A stretch of 64,000 nucleotides of DNA, taken from NCBI GenBank assembly GCA_030680695.1, contig JAUXUT010000149.1, positions 62,001 through 126,000 on the forward strand, given 5' to 3'. Numbering within the stretch: the stretch's first letter is position 1; every line of letters starts with the position of its first letter. Shown piece by piece: positions 7,583 to 15,186 of this stretch. Below the pieces are notes generated by a model. The model was given only the letters and a program-made list of their open reading frames with translations, ran no database searches and was not told where the DNA came from. This DNA is from a bacterium (lineage in GTDB: Bacteria; Patescibacteria; Paceibacteria; UBA9973; UBA6065). The position numbers were made by a program, and so were the translations under genes.

Positions 7583-8870
7583 ACCAACTACTATAAAGCT
7601 AGAAAAAGGACAGGTGGTCACATCAATTTACCATAGTCCATTTGACTACAATCTTCTGTACCTTATTTGTCTCGCAAAAACTGGGTTGAAGGTAAGAATC
7701 ATCCTGGACGATATAGATAATTTGGGAGTGGATAAAAGCTTTCCTGAGGGGCCATATTCTTTCAGTGAAAAGTTTTTTATGAGTAAAACAGAAAGAACAA
7801 ATATTCGAGCCCTGTCACTGATAACCCCAAAACATCTCTTTGCAAATTTGTCGCACCCAAACCTTAAGGAGTTTGACTCGAAAATCGGTATATCCACGTT
7901 CAAAGAAAACATCAGATATAGAGATACTGTTGAGCACTGGATCAGGGATGTTACGAAAGATTTCGGCACTTTTTCTCTTATTGGGCCAGATAGATCGTAC
8001 GCTTTTACCATAGTCGATCATTTTTTTGTTCAAGCAATTAGCGATGCTAAGCAGCAAATAATTGATATCTTGAAAAAATTCCCTGATCATAAAGATAACT
8101 CGATTGAATTTATTGAATGGCTTTTTGATGAAAAAGCCATTTCAATCGGCACGCCTGTCTCTGATTATTTTTTATCAGTGATGCAAAAGATCGTTGATAA
8201 ATTTGATTTGCGCGATACCGTATCAGTAGAAAGGATGTCGGACTCGGGTATTGAAGCGAATACAAAAAAACTTATGGATTCATTTACCAACAAAGATTCC
8301 CTGTGGGAGACGTATAATTATGCGGTGGTAATTGAAGGTAAAAAAAATACGGAGGATTTTCCATTTTACGCCATATCTAAGATGGACGGGAAAAGATTGC
8401 TACCTACTGATAAATACACAAATGATCCTACCAGTTATTTTCTTGCACCGAAGGTGTTGATGCTTAACAATTTTGAAAACCTCGTCTTGCCATATCATGC
8501 AATGGGTAGCATGAATGTCCGCGCCAGACAGGCAATGTATCAAAACAAAGAAATAAATTGCAATCAAATTTTCTGTGACGACGAATGGATGAAACACATA
8601 GGTTCTTTCAATATCAAGGCACAACTCGATACTGAGGAGCAAAAGATATATGATATGGATACAGTAAATTTATCTTCACTAGGAGATTTATTTGCGAAAG
8701 GGAAAAAATCATACGGAGACAGCGTAAATACAGAAGAGGCCTATAAGGGTTGGATAATTACCTCGACTTTCAATGCTATTGATCGCGTCAAATACCCACT
8801 AATTTTTATGGCACTCCTCCAAAAAGAAGTTTTTCCTACAAAAATTCCTATTTTTTACAAATTAGCATGA
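7572..8870 (+). CDS. Unassigned protein of the ligase cluster (432 aa)
   Basis: I cannot name a family. Near the N-terminus it has an alpha/beta nucleotide-binding look (SIYHSPFDYNLLYLICLA followed by GLKVRIILDDIDNL, ~residues 15-47), in which a strand ending in DD follows a helix. A basic segment SKMDGKRLLP lies near residue 272. This arrangement vaguely recalls class I synthetase (HUP) proteins, but that is a hunch. There are no membrane segments. It overlaps the upstream methyltransferase by 11 bases, and its TGA shares bases with the next start (ATGA), so it is co-translated with the MurF-like ligase. Confidence 0.8.
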   Translation: MEFKPTTIKLEKGQVVTSIYHSPFDYNLLYLICLAKTGLKVRIILDDIDNLGVDKSFPEGPYSFSEKFFMSKTERTNIRALSLITPKHLFANLSHPNLKEFDSKIGISTFKENIRYRDTVEHWIRDVTKDFGTFSLIGPDRSYAFTIVDHFFVQAISDAKQQIIDILKKFPDHKDNSIEFIEWLFDEKAISIGTPVSDYFLSVMQKIVDKFDLRDTVSVERMSDSGIEANTKKLMDSFTNKDSLWETYNYAVVIEGKKNTEDFPFYAISKMDGKRLLPTDKYTNDPTSYFLAPKVLMLNNFENLVLPYHAMGSMNVRARQAMYQNKEINCNQIFCDDEWMKHIGSFNIKAQLDTEEQKIYDMDTVNLSSLGDLFAKGKKSYGDSVNTEEAYKGWIITSTFNAIDRVKYPLIFMALLQKEVFPTKIPIFYKLA

Positions 8871-10174
8871 TGTTGACTCTTCTCGAAAAAACGGCCGCGG
8901 CATTAATTTTAAAATTCAAACCCACGGTCGTGTGCATCACGGGTAGCGTGGGCAAGACTTCAACTAAGGAAGCAATAGCCTCTGCATTATCGACCTCCTA
9001 CACAGTCAGAAAGACTTCCCGAAATTATAATAATGATTACGGAGTACCGATAGCCGTTATCGGAGGATTTGAATCAGAAGAGGGCTATTTGGCATTACTT
9101 ACGATACTTGGCTACGGTTTATGGCAATTATACTTTCGATCAAGATTTCCACAGATTTTAGTCATAGAAGTCGGTGCCGGAAAATTTGGAGAAATCGAGA
9201 GAATCTCCCGATGGCTAAAACCTGATATGGTCGTAGTGACCAATCTCCCAGATGTTCCATCCCATCTTGGTGTTTTCGGGTCAAAAGAGATGATTATTAA
9301 GGAAAAGAAATTTCTTGTCAGTGCAATGGATAAAGAAGGAATTTTGATAATCGATAAAAACGAAAGAAATGCGAGGTATTTTTACGAGGATTTCTCCGGT
9401 AAAATTGTATTTTTTGATGCAGATAAATTTATTGAAGGCAGTAAATATACTATTGTGTATGAAGATCGAAACGATTTTAATTATCCGCTCGGTTTTAAAT
9501 TTGAGGTTGAATTAAACAACGCTGTAGACAGAAAATCCGTGACTTTTGAAGGATTTTTGGGTATTCAAAATATGAAGGCTGTTGGAATAGCGGTTTTGGT
9601 CGCTAAACAGTTAAATTGTCGAGTAGAAGATACTTTGCAAGGTATAAAAAAATATAAACCTGAGTGCGGACGCCTCAGAATAATCCCAGAGCTTAATGGA
9701 AAAATAATAGTGCTCGACGATACGTTTAATGCTTCGCCACGCGCGATTGAAAACTCATTAAGAACGCTTCTATCTTTGGAATTAAAAAAAAGCCAACGAC
9801 GGATCGCTGTTTTGGGAGATATGCTTAATTTTGGAAAAGAGGTAGAAAAGATTCACAGACAAACTGCCACGGAAGAATTACCACAGGTCGATATTCTTAT
9901 AACGGTAGGAAACATATCAGTTGTCTGGCAAGAATTTAATAGAAATAAATACCATTTGAACAAGCATTTTAAAAATGCGACTAACGCCGCTCGGTATATA
10001 GAGAAATTTCAAAAAGAAGGCAATATTATCCTTTTTAAAGGAGGTCATTTAACACGTCTTGAGAAAGCGGTTGCCATTCTAACTGGATGCCCCTCCGAGT
10101 ATCTTGTTCGACAAGAGAAGTACTACGAGATACACGAACTCGATCTTAATCCAATATCCGCCGACAATGAATAA
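8867..10174 (+). CDS. MurF-like Mur ligase
   Basis: Mur ligases use ATP to join an amino acid or peptide to a carboxyl group through an acyl-phosphate. This 435-residue protein has the P-loop CITGSVGKTSTKEA (~residues 23-36), the following RNYNNDYGVP segment, the central-domain acidic residue in VIEVGAGKFGEIE, and a C-terminal domain with DDTFNASPRAIENSL and FKGGHLTRLEKAV. These are MurF/CapB-like features. It lacks the N-terminal UDP-binding domain of true MurF: the P-loop begins about 25 residues in. The acceptor is therefore probably not UDP-MurNAc-tripeptide. It overlaps both neighbours by a few bases. Confidence 0.88.
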   Translation: MMLTLLEKTAAALILKFKPTVVCITGSVGKTSTKEAIASALSTSYTVRKTSRNYNNDYGVPIAVIGGFESEEGYLALLTILGYGLWQLYFRSRFPQILVIEVGAGKFGEIERISRWLKPDMVVVTNLPDVPSHLGVFGSKEMIIKEKKFLVSAMDKEGILIIDKNERNARYFYEDFSGKIVFFDADKFIEGSKYTIVYEDRNDFNYPLGFKFEVELNNAVDRKSVTFEGFLGIQNMKAVGIAVLVAKQLNCRVEDTLQGIKKYKPECGRLRIIPELNGKIIVLDDTFNASPRAIENSLRTLLSLELKKSQRRIAVLGDMLNFGKEVEKIHRQTATEELPQVDILITVGNISVVWQEFNRNKYHLNKHFKNATNAARYIEKFQKEGNIILFKGGHLTRLEKAVAILTGCPSEYLVRQEKYYEIHELDLNPISADNE

Positions 10175-11156
10175 ATACAAATCAAAAATTACTCCAATTT
10201 TGTTGAAGTTGGCCGAAAAATACAACGCTGAATTTCATGTAATGGATCACGATTCTGACGCTGGTTATATCGTAGGGCAAGATCACAGCAGACATTATTT
10301 TTCCTATGGAACACTGGATTTGAATAATGATGCCGCTACTGATTTTGCGAGAAGTAAGATTCTATCCTCTGAAGTCGTTTCGGCGATTAGGATCAGGGTT
10401 CCGAAGGAAAAGATGGTTAAATTCTCAATAAATTTAAAGGCCCCTATCATTAGTGTTTTGGAGGAAATCGGAACACCCGCGATAATAAAACCAGTACATG
10501 GAGCACAGGGAAAAAATATATTTAAGATAGATTCCTTAAATAATTTTGAGCTAGTTATTAAGAATAACGATTTGAGGGATGATTTAATCATTCAAGAATA
10601 TATTGACTCTCCAAATGAGATCAGGGTCGTTCTTTTAGACGGTGAAGTAATACAGGCATATAAGAGAGATTATGCGTGTGTTATCGGCGACGCGGTAAAA
10701 ACGATAAAAGAATTGATCGAAGAAAAGAATAAATATTTTCAGAACAGACAACGTAATACTGTTATCGATACAAATGACACCCAGATAGCTGTCATTCTTC
10801 AGCAACGTGGATACGATTTGAATTACATACTACAAAAAAATGAAAGACTAAATATTTCTTATGGGCGTAATTTATCGAGAGGCGGAGAGTATGAGTTTAT
10901 TACCAAGCTCAGTCCGATAATCATAGAAGTTTCTAAAAAGATTGCTGAGGCCTCCGCTCTGAGGCTGGTGGGCATTGATTTGTTTGTTGTGGGAGATCTT
11001 GACCATGTAGAGAGCGAGAATCAAATTATCTTCATAGAATATAATGCATCACCAGATATGGAGAATAATTTCTATTATGATGCTGGCTACGAACAACAAT
11101 TATTTTTGATATATGAAAAAATCTTTAGTGGAATGTGCAAATATTCCTTATTGTAA
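10167..11156 (+). CDS. ATP-grasp ligase, cyanophycin-synthetase-like
   Basis: ATP-grasp enzymes form amide bonds through acyl-phosphates. I chose the ATG at 10167, which overlaps the MurF-like stop by 8 bases. The 329-residue product has IIKPVHGAQGKNIF (ATP-binding loop, ~110), IIQEYIDSPNEIRVVLLDG (~148), VIGDAVKTIKELIEEKN (~180, like the CphA-type GDGxHTIxELIxxxN signature) and the metal-binding end FIEYNASPDM. In cyanophycin synthetase an ATP-grasp domain and a Mur ligase domain are fused; here the same pair are adjacent overlapping genes. It could also be read as a D-Ala-D-Ala-ligase-like or glutathione-synthase-like enzyme. Confidence 0.85.
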   Translation: MNKYKSKITPILLKLAEKYNAEFHVMDHDSDAGYIVGQDHSRHYFSYGTLDLNNDAATDFARSKILSSEVVSAIRIRVPKEKMVKFSINLKAPIISVLEEIGTPAIIKPVHGAQGKNIFKIDSLNNFELVIKNNDLRDDLIIQEYIDSPNEIRVVLLDGEVIQAYKRDYACVIGDAVKTIKELIEEKNKYFQNRQRNTVIDTNDTQIAVILQQRGYDLNYILQKNERLNISYGRNLSRGGEYEFITKLSPIIIEVSKKIAEASALRLVGIDLFVVGDLDHVESENQIIFIEYNASPDMENNFYYDAGYEQQLFLIYEKIFSGMCKYSLL

Positions 11157-11336
11157 GTAAGTGGTGACGGTCAGCGAATACATCGATCCGTATTCAGGAA
11201 ACTTGACGCAATCTATTTCGAGCACAGCCCTGAGGCGGTCGAGAGCGCACAAAAAGCTGGCGTTGCCTCATATCTTTATGGCCACATCAAAAAAAGACTT
11301 GATTGCGCTAAAGACTTTTTTGATTCGAGCTTGTAG
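11157..11336 (+). pseudogene. C-terminal fragment, HAD-hydrolase-like
   Basis: Directly after the ATP-grasp stop, in the same frame, 59 codons stay open and translate with normal codon use, including AIYFEHSPEAVESAQKAG and VASYLYGHIKKRL, ending at the TAG at 11334. The pattern of a strand, a short acidic loop and then an ...EAVESAQKAGV helix resembles the last segment of HAD-type phosphatases. There is no start codon of its own and no N-terminal half. It is probably the 3' remnant of a gene cut when the cluster inserted. The ORF in another frame here is a shadow. Confidence 0.4.
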
Positions 11337-11357
11337 AGCCTGTGGGCGAAGGTTATC

Positions 11358-11440
11358 TGGGATTCGAACGGAATCTCGGAGAGGCGTATTCATATTTTAA
11401 GCCACAAAATCCGCTCCGTTCGAATCGCTTTAAACCCGCC
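11358..11440 (+). repeat. T-arm-like inverted repeat, copy 2
   Basis: GATTCGAACGGA (11361-11372) and its exact inverse TCCGTTCGAATC (11415-11426) flank a segment with CATATTTTAAGCCAC, as at 2578-2656. Both arms match the T-arm consensus of tRNA genes. The unit ends with CGCTTTAAACCCGC, like the 2648-2660 copy. It lies at the boundary between the ligase cluster and the phage-like module. Confidence 0.65.
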
Positions 11441-11512
11441 TTGACAATTTAGTATCGGCGTGACCCTATTACTCGCGAGAGTAGTGCGACCCACGAACCT
11501 GCTAGATTGTAC

Positions 11513-11542
11513 AAAACACCAAGAGAATTCTCTTGGTGTTTT
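11513..11542. terminator. Perfect 30-bp palindrome, bidirectional terminator or operator
   Basis: AAAACACCAAGAGAA is followed at once by its exact reverse complement, with no spacer, so the whole 30 bp is a palindrome centred on GAATTC. Each RNA strand would end in a stem followed by U's, so it could terminate transcription both ways. It equally could be a protein-binding operator for the gene starting at 11563. Confidence 0.6.
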
Positions 11543-11562
11543 GTTGTTTATATAATTATGAA

Positions 11563-12249
11563 ATGGATTTTGAGAAAGCTATTAAAATTATCACTAAACT
11601 CCTCAATAAAGAAAAGCCCAAAACATTTAGCAGTTCTTGGATTTCCTCTTGCTCTCCTAGGGTATATCACTACGTTCGTACTAACTTCAGGACTGAAAAC
11701 GATTACATAGACTGGGACAAGGTCACAGCAGCACTCGATCCCGAGTACGCAAAGCGCTGGGTGCGTTACAAACGCAAAGTTGCCAAGCCATACGAGAATC
11801 AGACTGAGGTGGATATCATACTTACGAAATACAAAGACAAACTCTACACCTTTGTCGCCTTAGTTAATGACGATGACAAAGAAAAAAGAAATCAGCTCAT
11901 CATCGCTCTCGTCAGAATCGCCCAGAAAGGAAATGTTCTCGCTCAACAAGAACTTACGAAGTGGTTGAAGTACGTCGTCGATGATTGGGTTGATAAATAC
12001 TACCCGCTATTTAAATGGAAAGGATACACGGACGACATCGAAGACAAGATCCATGGGTGTATTCGCTGTTACAAGTACACAGGATCGTTTCTTGGCTACC
12101 TATTCAAAACACTCGAGTACTCTGGTCGTGGCATACGACCACTTCAAGCATGGTCGCTTGATAAGAATGTCGGTGATGACGGAGCGACAATGATTGATTT
12201 TATAGCTCAAGATACAGAGACGGGAGAGGTGAAATTGTTCGGGAGGTAA
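11563..12249 (+). CDS. Sigma-70-like protein of the element
   Basis: This is a 228-residue protein; I chose the ATG at 11563 over a start at 11533 that lies within the palindrome's shadow. The central part is helical (RNQLIIALVRIAQKGNVLAQ, WVDKYYPLFKWKGYTDDIED), followed by GSFLGYLFKTLEYSGRGIRP and then WSLDKNVGDDGATMIDFIAQD. The last stretch matches the SLDxPVGEDGxTxLGDFIxD segment that starts region 3 of sigma-70 factors, and the preceding helices sit where region 2 belongs. I see no region 4. It may be a truncated sigma factor or an element-encoded regulator. The N-terminal ~110 residues are unassigned. Confidence 0.65.
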   Translation: MDFEKAIKIITKLLNKEKPKTFSSSWISSCSPRVYHYVRTNFRTENDYIDWDKVTAALDPEYAKRWVRYKRKVAKPYENQTEVDIILTKYKDKLYTFVALVNDDDKEKRNQLIIALVRIAQKGNVLAQQELTKWLKYVVDDWVDKYYPLFKWKGYTDDIEDKIHGCIRCYKYTGSFLGYLFKTLEYSGRGIRPLQAWSLDKNVGDDGATMIDFIAQDTETGEVKLFGR

Positions 12250-12268
12250 TTATTGGTACTAGTTCTGT

Positions 12269-13111
12269 CTAAATTATCCTCCCATCAATTTCGTGGAATA
12301 AATTGCTGACCATGATAAGGCGACCGAGTGCATCGTGATGCGGAAGCTGATCTTCATCGCCGTGACTAAGATTATTCCTCCACCAGTGCATGATGCCCAT
12401 AGTGGTAAGTTTGAAGCCGAGTTGCTTATTGATCTCCTGCGGTGTTGATAGAGCGTTGAACTTTATTTTCGGGTTCTGCTCACTGAAAACAGCCGCCATC
12501 AAATCAGACCCTTGCTTATCATGAGTGCTTGTAAGGTCTTGGATCGTCTTCTCGAACCTTTCAAGGGCTTTCCGCACTGACTCGTTGATATGACCCTCGA
12601 TGAACATTTTTTTGCAGTCAGGCAGAAGCGATGGATGAAGAACAAACGCATCAAGTATTTTTTGAATCGCTATCGGAGGTGGCACTGTCCTCGGTCTTTC
12701 CTTTGGAAGATTCATTGCTACAATTTCTGATTCAAGATCAATATTGAGAGCCTTAAGTCGGGTTGAAAGTTCGAGTGCTTCAGCTTCCAATACAGGATCG
12801 CCTTTCTCGTGTCGCTTTTCTATTGCCTTCGGTAGCATCTCCCGCACGAGGATTTTTATTGTTCTTGGCTTCTGGCAATAAAGATTTCGCAAGAACTCAT
12901 AGAAAGACTCCTTCTTGTTGGCTGCTTTCGTAGGAAGATATTTCGACAAACCCCTTTCTTTTGCAATTGTCGTCAAAGAAAAGGAACTTCGGAATCCTGA
13001 AAGAGCGATGAGCTTTCCGAGCTGTTCTGCCAGTGCACGGATCGCCTGCGCTTGCGGTGCTGTGACGGTCACTCTTTTCTTTGCAATCTTTTTCTTGGTC
13101 TTCTTTTTCAT
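12269..13111 (-). CDS. TIGR02391-family (Ymh-type) protein
   Basis: The C-terminal ~120 residues of this 280-residue protein carry the TIGR02391 pattern: FIEGHINESVRKALERFEK, GSDLMAAVFSEQNPKIKFN, then GIMHWWRNNLSHGDEDQ and a final hydrophobic helix. The RNNLSHG stretch is HEPN-like. The family occurs in phages, plasmids and defence-type neighbourhoods; its biochemical role is not established. The N-terminus is strongly basic (MKKKTKKKIAKKR), followed by a helical region. It is the second gene of a minus-strand pair, 3 bases after the upstream stop. Confidence 0.75.
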   Translation of the reverse strand: MKKKTKKKIAKKRVTVTAPQAQAIRALAEQLGKLIALSGFRSSFSLTTIAKERGLSKYLPTKAANKKESFYEFLRNLYCQKPRTIKILVREMLPKAIEKRHEKGDPVLEAEALELSTRLKALNIDLESEIVAMNLPKERPRTVPPPIAIQKILDAFVLHPSLLPDCKKMFIEGHINESVRKALERFEKTIQDLTSTHDKQGSDLMAAVFSEQNPKIKFNALSTPQEINKQLGFKLTTMGIMHWWRNNLSHGDEDQLPHHDALGRLIMVSNLFHEIDGRII

Positions 13112-13114
13112 AAA

Positions 13115-13645
13115 TTATTTGGTTGTATGGACGTGGAATCCGCAGGCTCGGCAAATGCCGTTGATGTTCGCATCTCCATTTACATGGAATTCGAAATTTT
13201 CTTTGCCACAAACGGAACAGACCACTCGGCCACCAGTGCGTTTCGTTGCATCAATCGTATCCAGTATGTCTCTCACATTCAGAACATATTTGTTCACCTG
13301 TTCTCGATCATTCAAGTACCCCTGTACCCAGAGGTTCGTGGTGATCCGCCCCGCCGATGTTTCCTTGTAGTGAATCTTTCCCTCGTTCAGCAGCTTCTCC
13401 CAGTACTGCCGTGTCTTGCCATATTCTCTAGCCACATCGCCAGAAGACATGAGTGAGGCGTTGTGGGGAATATATCCTTGGCTTTCCATGTTTTCTACGC
13501 AGGCTCGGATACCTTCAGCGAGCGCATTCTCTTTTTCTTCTTTAGAAAACTCTCCTGTTAGATCAAGTCCAAGGCTCAAAGTGCCGCCACTGCTCGTGTT
13601 GGCGTGCCAATAGAATTTTCGTTTGTCGTCTTTGGGTGCAGACAT
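13115..13645 (-). CDS. HTH plus zinc-ribbon protein
   Basis: This 176-residue protein is not assignable to a named family. The middle has an excisionase-like helix-turn-helix look (SSGDVAREYGKTRQYWEKLL, then KIHYKETSAGRITTNLWVQG with a basic wing). The C-terminus has two CxxC pairs (VVCSVCGKENFEF and GICRACGFHVH) expected to bind zinc. The gene starts about 45 bases from a cluster of TATCAGAT repeats, so it may be an autoregulated DNA-binding protein, or it may serve as a recombination directionality factor for the neighbouring recombinase. That role is inference from position. Confidence 0.65.
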   Translation of the reverse strand: MSAPKDDKRKFYWHANTSSGGTLSLGLDLTGEFSKEEKENALAEGIRACVENMESQGYIPHNASLMSSGDVAREYGKTRQYWEKLLNEGKIHYKETSAGRITTNLWVQGYLNDREQVNKYVLNVRDILDTIDATKRTGGRVVCSVCGKENFEFHVNGDANINGICRACGFHVHTTK

Positions 13646-13685
13646 GCCAGAAGTATACGCTTATAGGTTTCTAAATGCAACCAAC

Positions 13686-13735
13686 TATCTGATACGCGTG
13701 GTATATCAGATCGTATTAGTTTGTATCAGATCAAT
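13686..13735. promoter_or_regulatory. TATCAGAT repeat cluster, likely operator
   Basis: ATCTGATA (13687-13694) is inverted relative to TATCAGAT at 13704-13711 and again at 13724-13731. The three sites fill most of the 138-bp gap between the HTH gene and the recombinase gene. They could regulate the HTH gene, which reads away from here. Confidence 0.55.
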
Positions 13736-13783
13736 ACGGCTATAAGGTATGTAGCCGATTATGGCGGATTGTAGCTGAAAGGT

Positions 13784-15112
13784 TTATTCCGTCACCAAGG
13801 TCAGAGTCTTGTCCTTGTAGATGATTCTCGATCGCAGATTCGCTAACAGCTCCCGCTTCTCGCTCGTCATACCTTCCTTGAGAATGTACTTGGCATAGTT
13901 GCGGATATCGGTATCCTTGTCGGTCTTGATCTTTTCCGTTGCTCCAAGCACCGATCTCTGGAATATATTGTATCGGTTGATCTCTTCCTCAAGCTTCTGC
14001 CTCATGCCAAGCTCGTTGATGTTCACCTTGTCGAGAATTTTCAGAAGCTCCGTGATGAGTTCCTCCTCACGGATATATTTGTTCTTGCAATTTCTGTCTC
14101 TTGCTCGTGAACATGAGTAGTAGATGTAGCGGTTGGCACCACCATCTTTCAATTGCTTCCATTTCTCCTCCGCCGATATTCCACTCTGGCAATATCCGCA
14201 GGTAAATAATTTGGTGAAGGCAAACTCTTTCGTCTCTCGCACGATCTGATCACGCTTCAGTTGTGCTTTCACTTTTTCAAACAATTCCTGCGTGATGAGT
14301 GGCTGATGTTTTCCTTGATACCAGTTGCCACTCTCCCTCGGTCTCTCAAAGATTCCGTAGTAGAAGGGATTCTCAAGTATTCGATAGACTCCACTTAAGG
14401 TCAGTGGCTTGTTGCCTCTGGTGTAGAAGTTCAGCTCGAACCTCATCCAGTTGTAGACCTTCCGTCCACTCCATTGCTCGTATGCGACTTTCTCAAACAT
14501 CTTTTTGATGGTCGGCGCTCTTTGCGGATCGACAAGCACCTGTCCTTTCTTATCCATGTGCTTTTGGTTTAGATATCCAAGGGGCGCCGTTCCGACCCAT
14601 AGTCCCATCTCGCATCGCGTTCTAAGTCCTCGCTTCACGTTGATGCCTCGGTTGTCGTTTTCCAATTTCGCTTGAGAACAGAGAATCATCAGCATGAATT
14701 TGTCGTTCGGGCTGTTCGTGAATCTCTGTCCGTAGGTGCGGATGTCCTGCAAATAATTTCCATCCATGAGGTCGATGACTTTCCCGAGATCGCCTGCGTT
14801 TCTTGAAATACGGTCTGGTGCCCATGTTAGTATTCCGTTGAATTTTCCTTGCTTGATCTCATCCACGATCTCGTTGAAGACGGGGCGTTGCCCAGTCTCC
14901 TTGGCCGAGTGCGACTCTCGCTTCATGGTCACGATCTCCAACCCCTCACGCTCGGCAAGCTGAAGCATCTCATTGATTTGGCTATCTATGGAGAGGACTT
15001 GCCGTTCCTCCGATTCCGTCGACTTTCTTGCGTAAAGGCAGTATTTCACCTTTACGGGGCTTGCTACTTTGGCCGCAGTCCCTAATGGCTCTGGTCCTTG
15101 TATTCTTGTCAT
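13784..15112 (-). CDS. Serine recombinase (integrase)
   Basis: Serine recombinases cut and religate DNA through a phosphoserine link. The start is set at the ATG at 15112 rather than 15133. The 442-residue protein has an N-terminal resolvase domain with catalytic Ser31 in YCLYARKSTESEE, DRISRNAGDLGKVIDLM (~90-105), a recombinase domain with GLWVGTAPLGYLNQ, PLTLSGVYRILENPFYYG and a zinc ribbon (FTCGYCQSG ... YSCSRARDRNC). The C-terminus is a coiled-coil-like helix. It is the only recombinase in the island and is the likely integrase for module 11.5-25.7 kb. The adjacent HTH gene could be its directionality factor. Confidence 0.93.
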   Translation of the reverse strand: MTRIQGPEPLGTAAKVASPVKVKYCLYARKSTESEERQVLSIDSQINEMLQLAEREGLEIVTMKRESHSAKETGQRPVFNEIVDEIKQGKFNGILTWAPDRISRNAGDLGKVIDLMDGNYLQDIRTYGQRFTNSPNDKFMLMILCSQAKLENDNRGINVKRGLRTRCEMGLWVGTAPLGYLNQKHMDKKGQVLVDPQRAPTIKKMFEKVAYEQWSGRKVYNWMRFELNFYTRGNKPLTLSGVYRILENPFYYGIFERPRESGNWYQGKHQPLITQELFEKVKAQLKRDQIVRETKEFAFTKLFTCGYCQSGISAEEKWKQLKDGGANRYIYYSCSRARDRNCKNKYIREEELITELLKILDKVNINELGMRQKLEEEINRYNIFQRSVLGATEKIKTDKDTDIRNYAKYILKEGMTSEKRELLANLRSRIIYKDKTLTLVTE

Positions 15113-15186
15113 ACAACACAAGGAATGACGCAACTCGCCCCAGGAGTCCAGAGCGCCCCAAGAACCCAGAAGTTGGTAGCTTTTGC

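Noticed and set aside
11161..11400. 79-aa plus-strand ORF after the ATP-grasp gene
   Set aside because: Its frame gives a low-complexity basic sequence running into the T-arm repeat, while another frame gives a coherent HAD-like peptide.
13786..15112. Transposon/insertion sequence identity for the recombinase
   Set aside because: There are no terminal inverted repeats or target duplications around it, and domain order (resolvase, recombinase, zinc ribbon) is that of a phage-type serine integrase.
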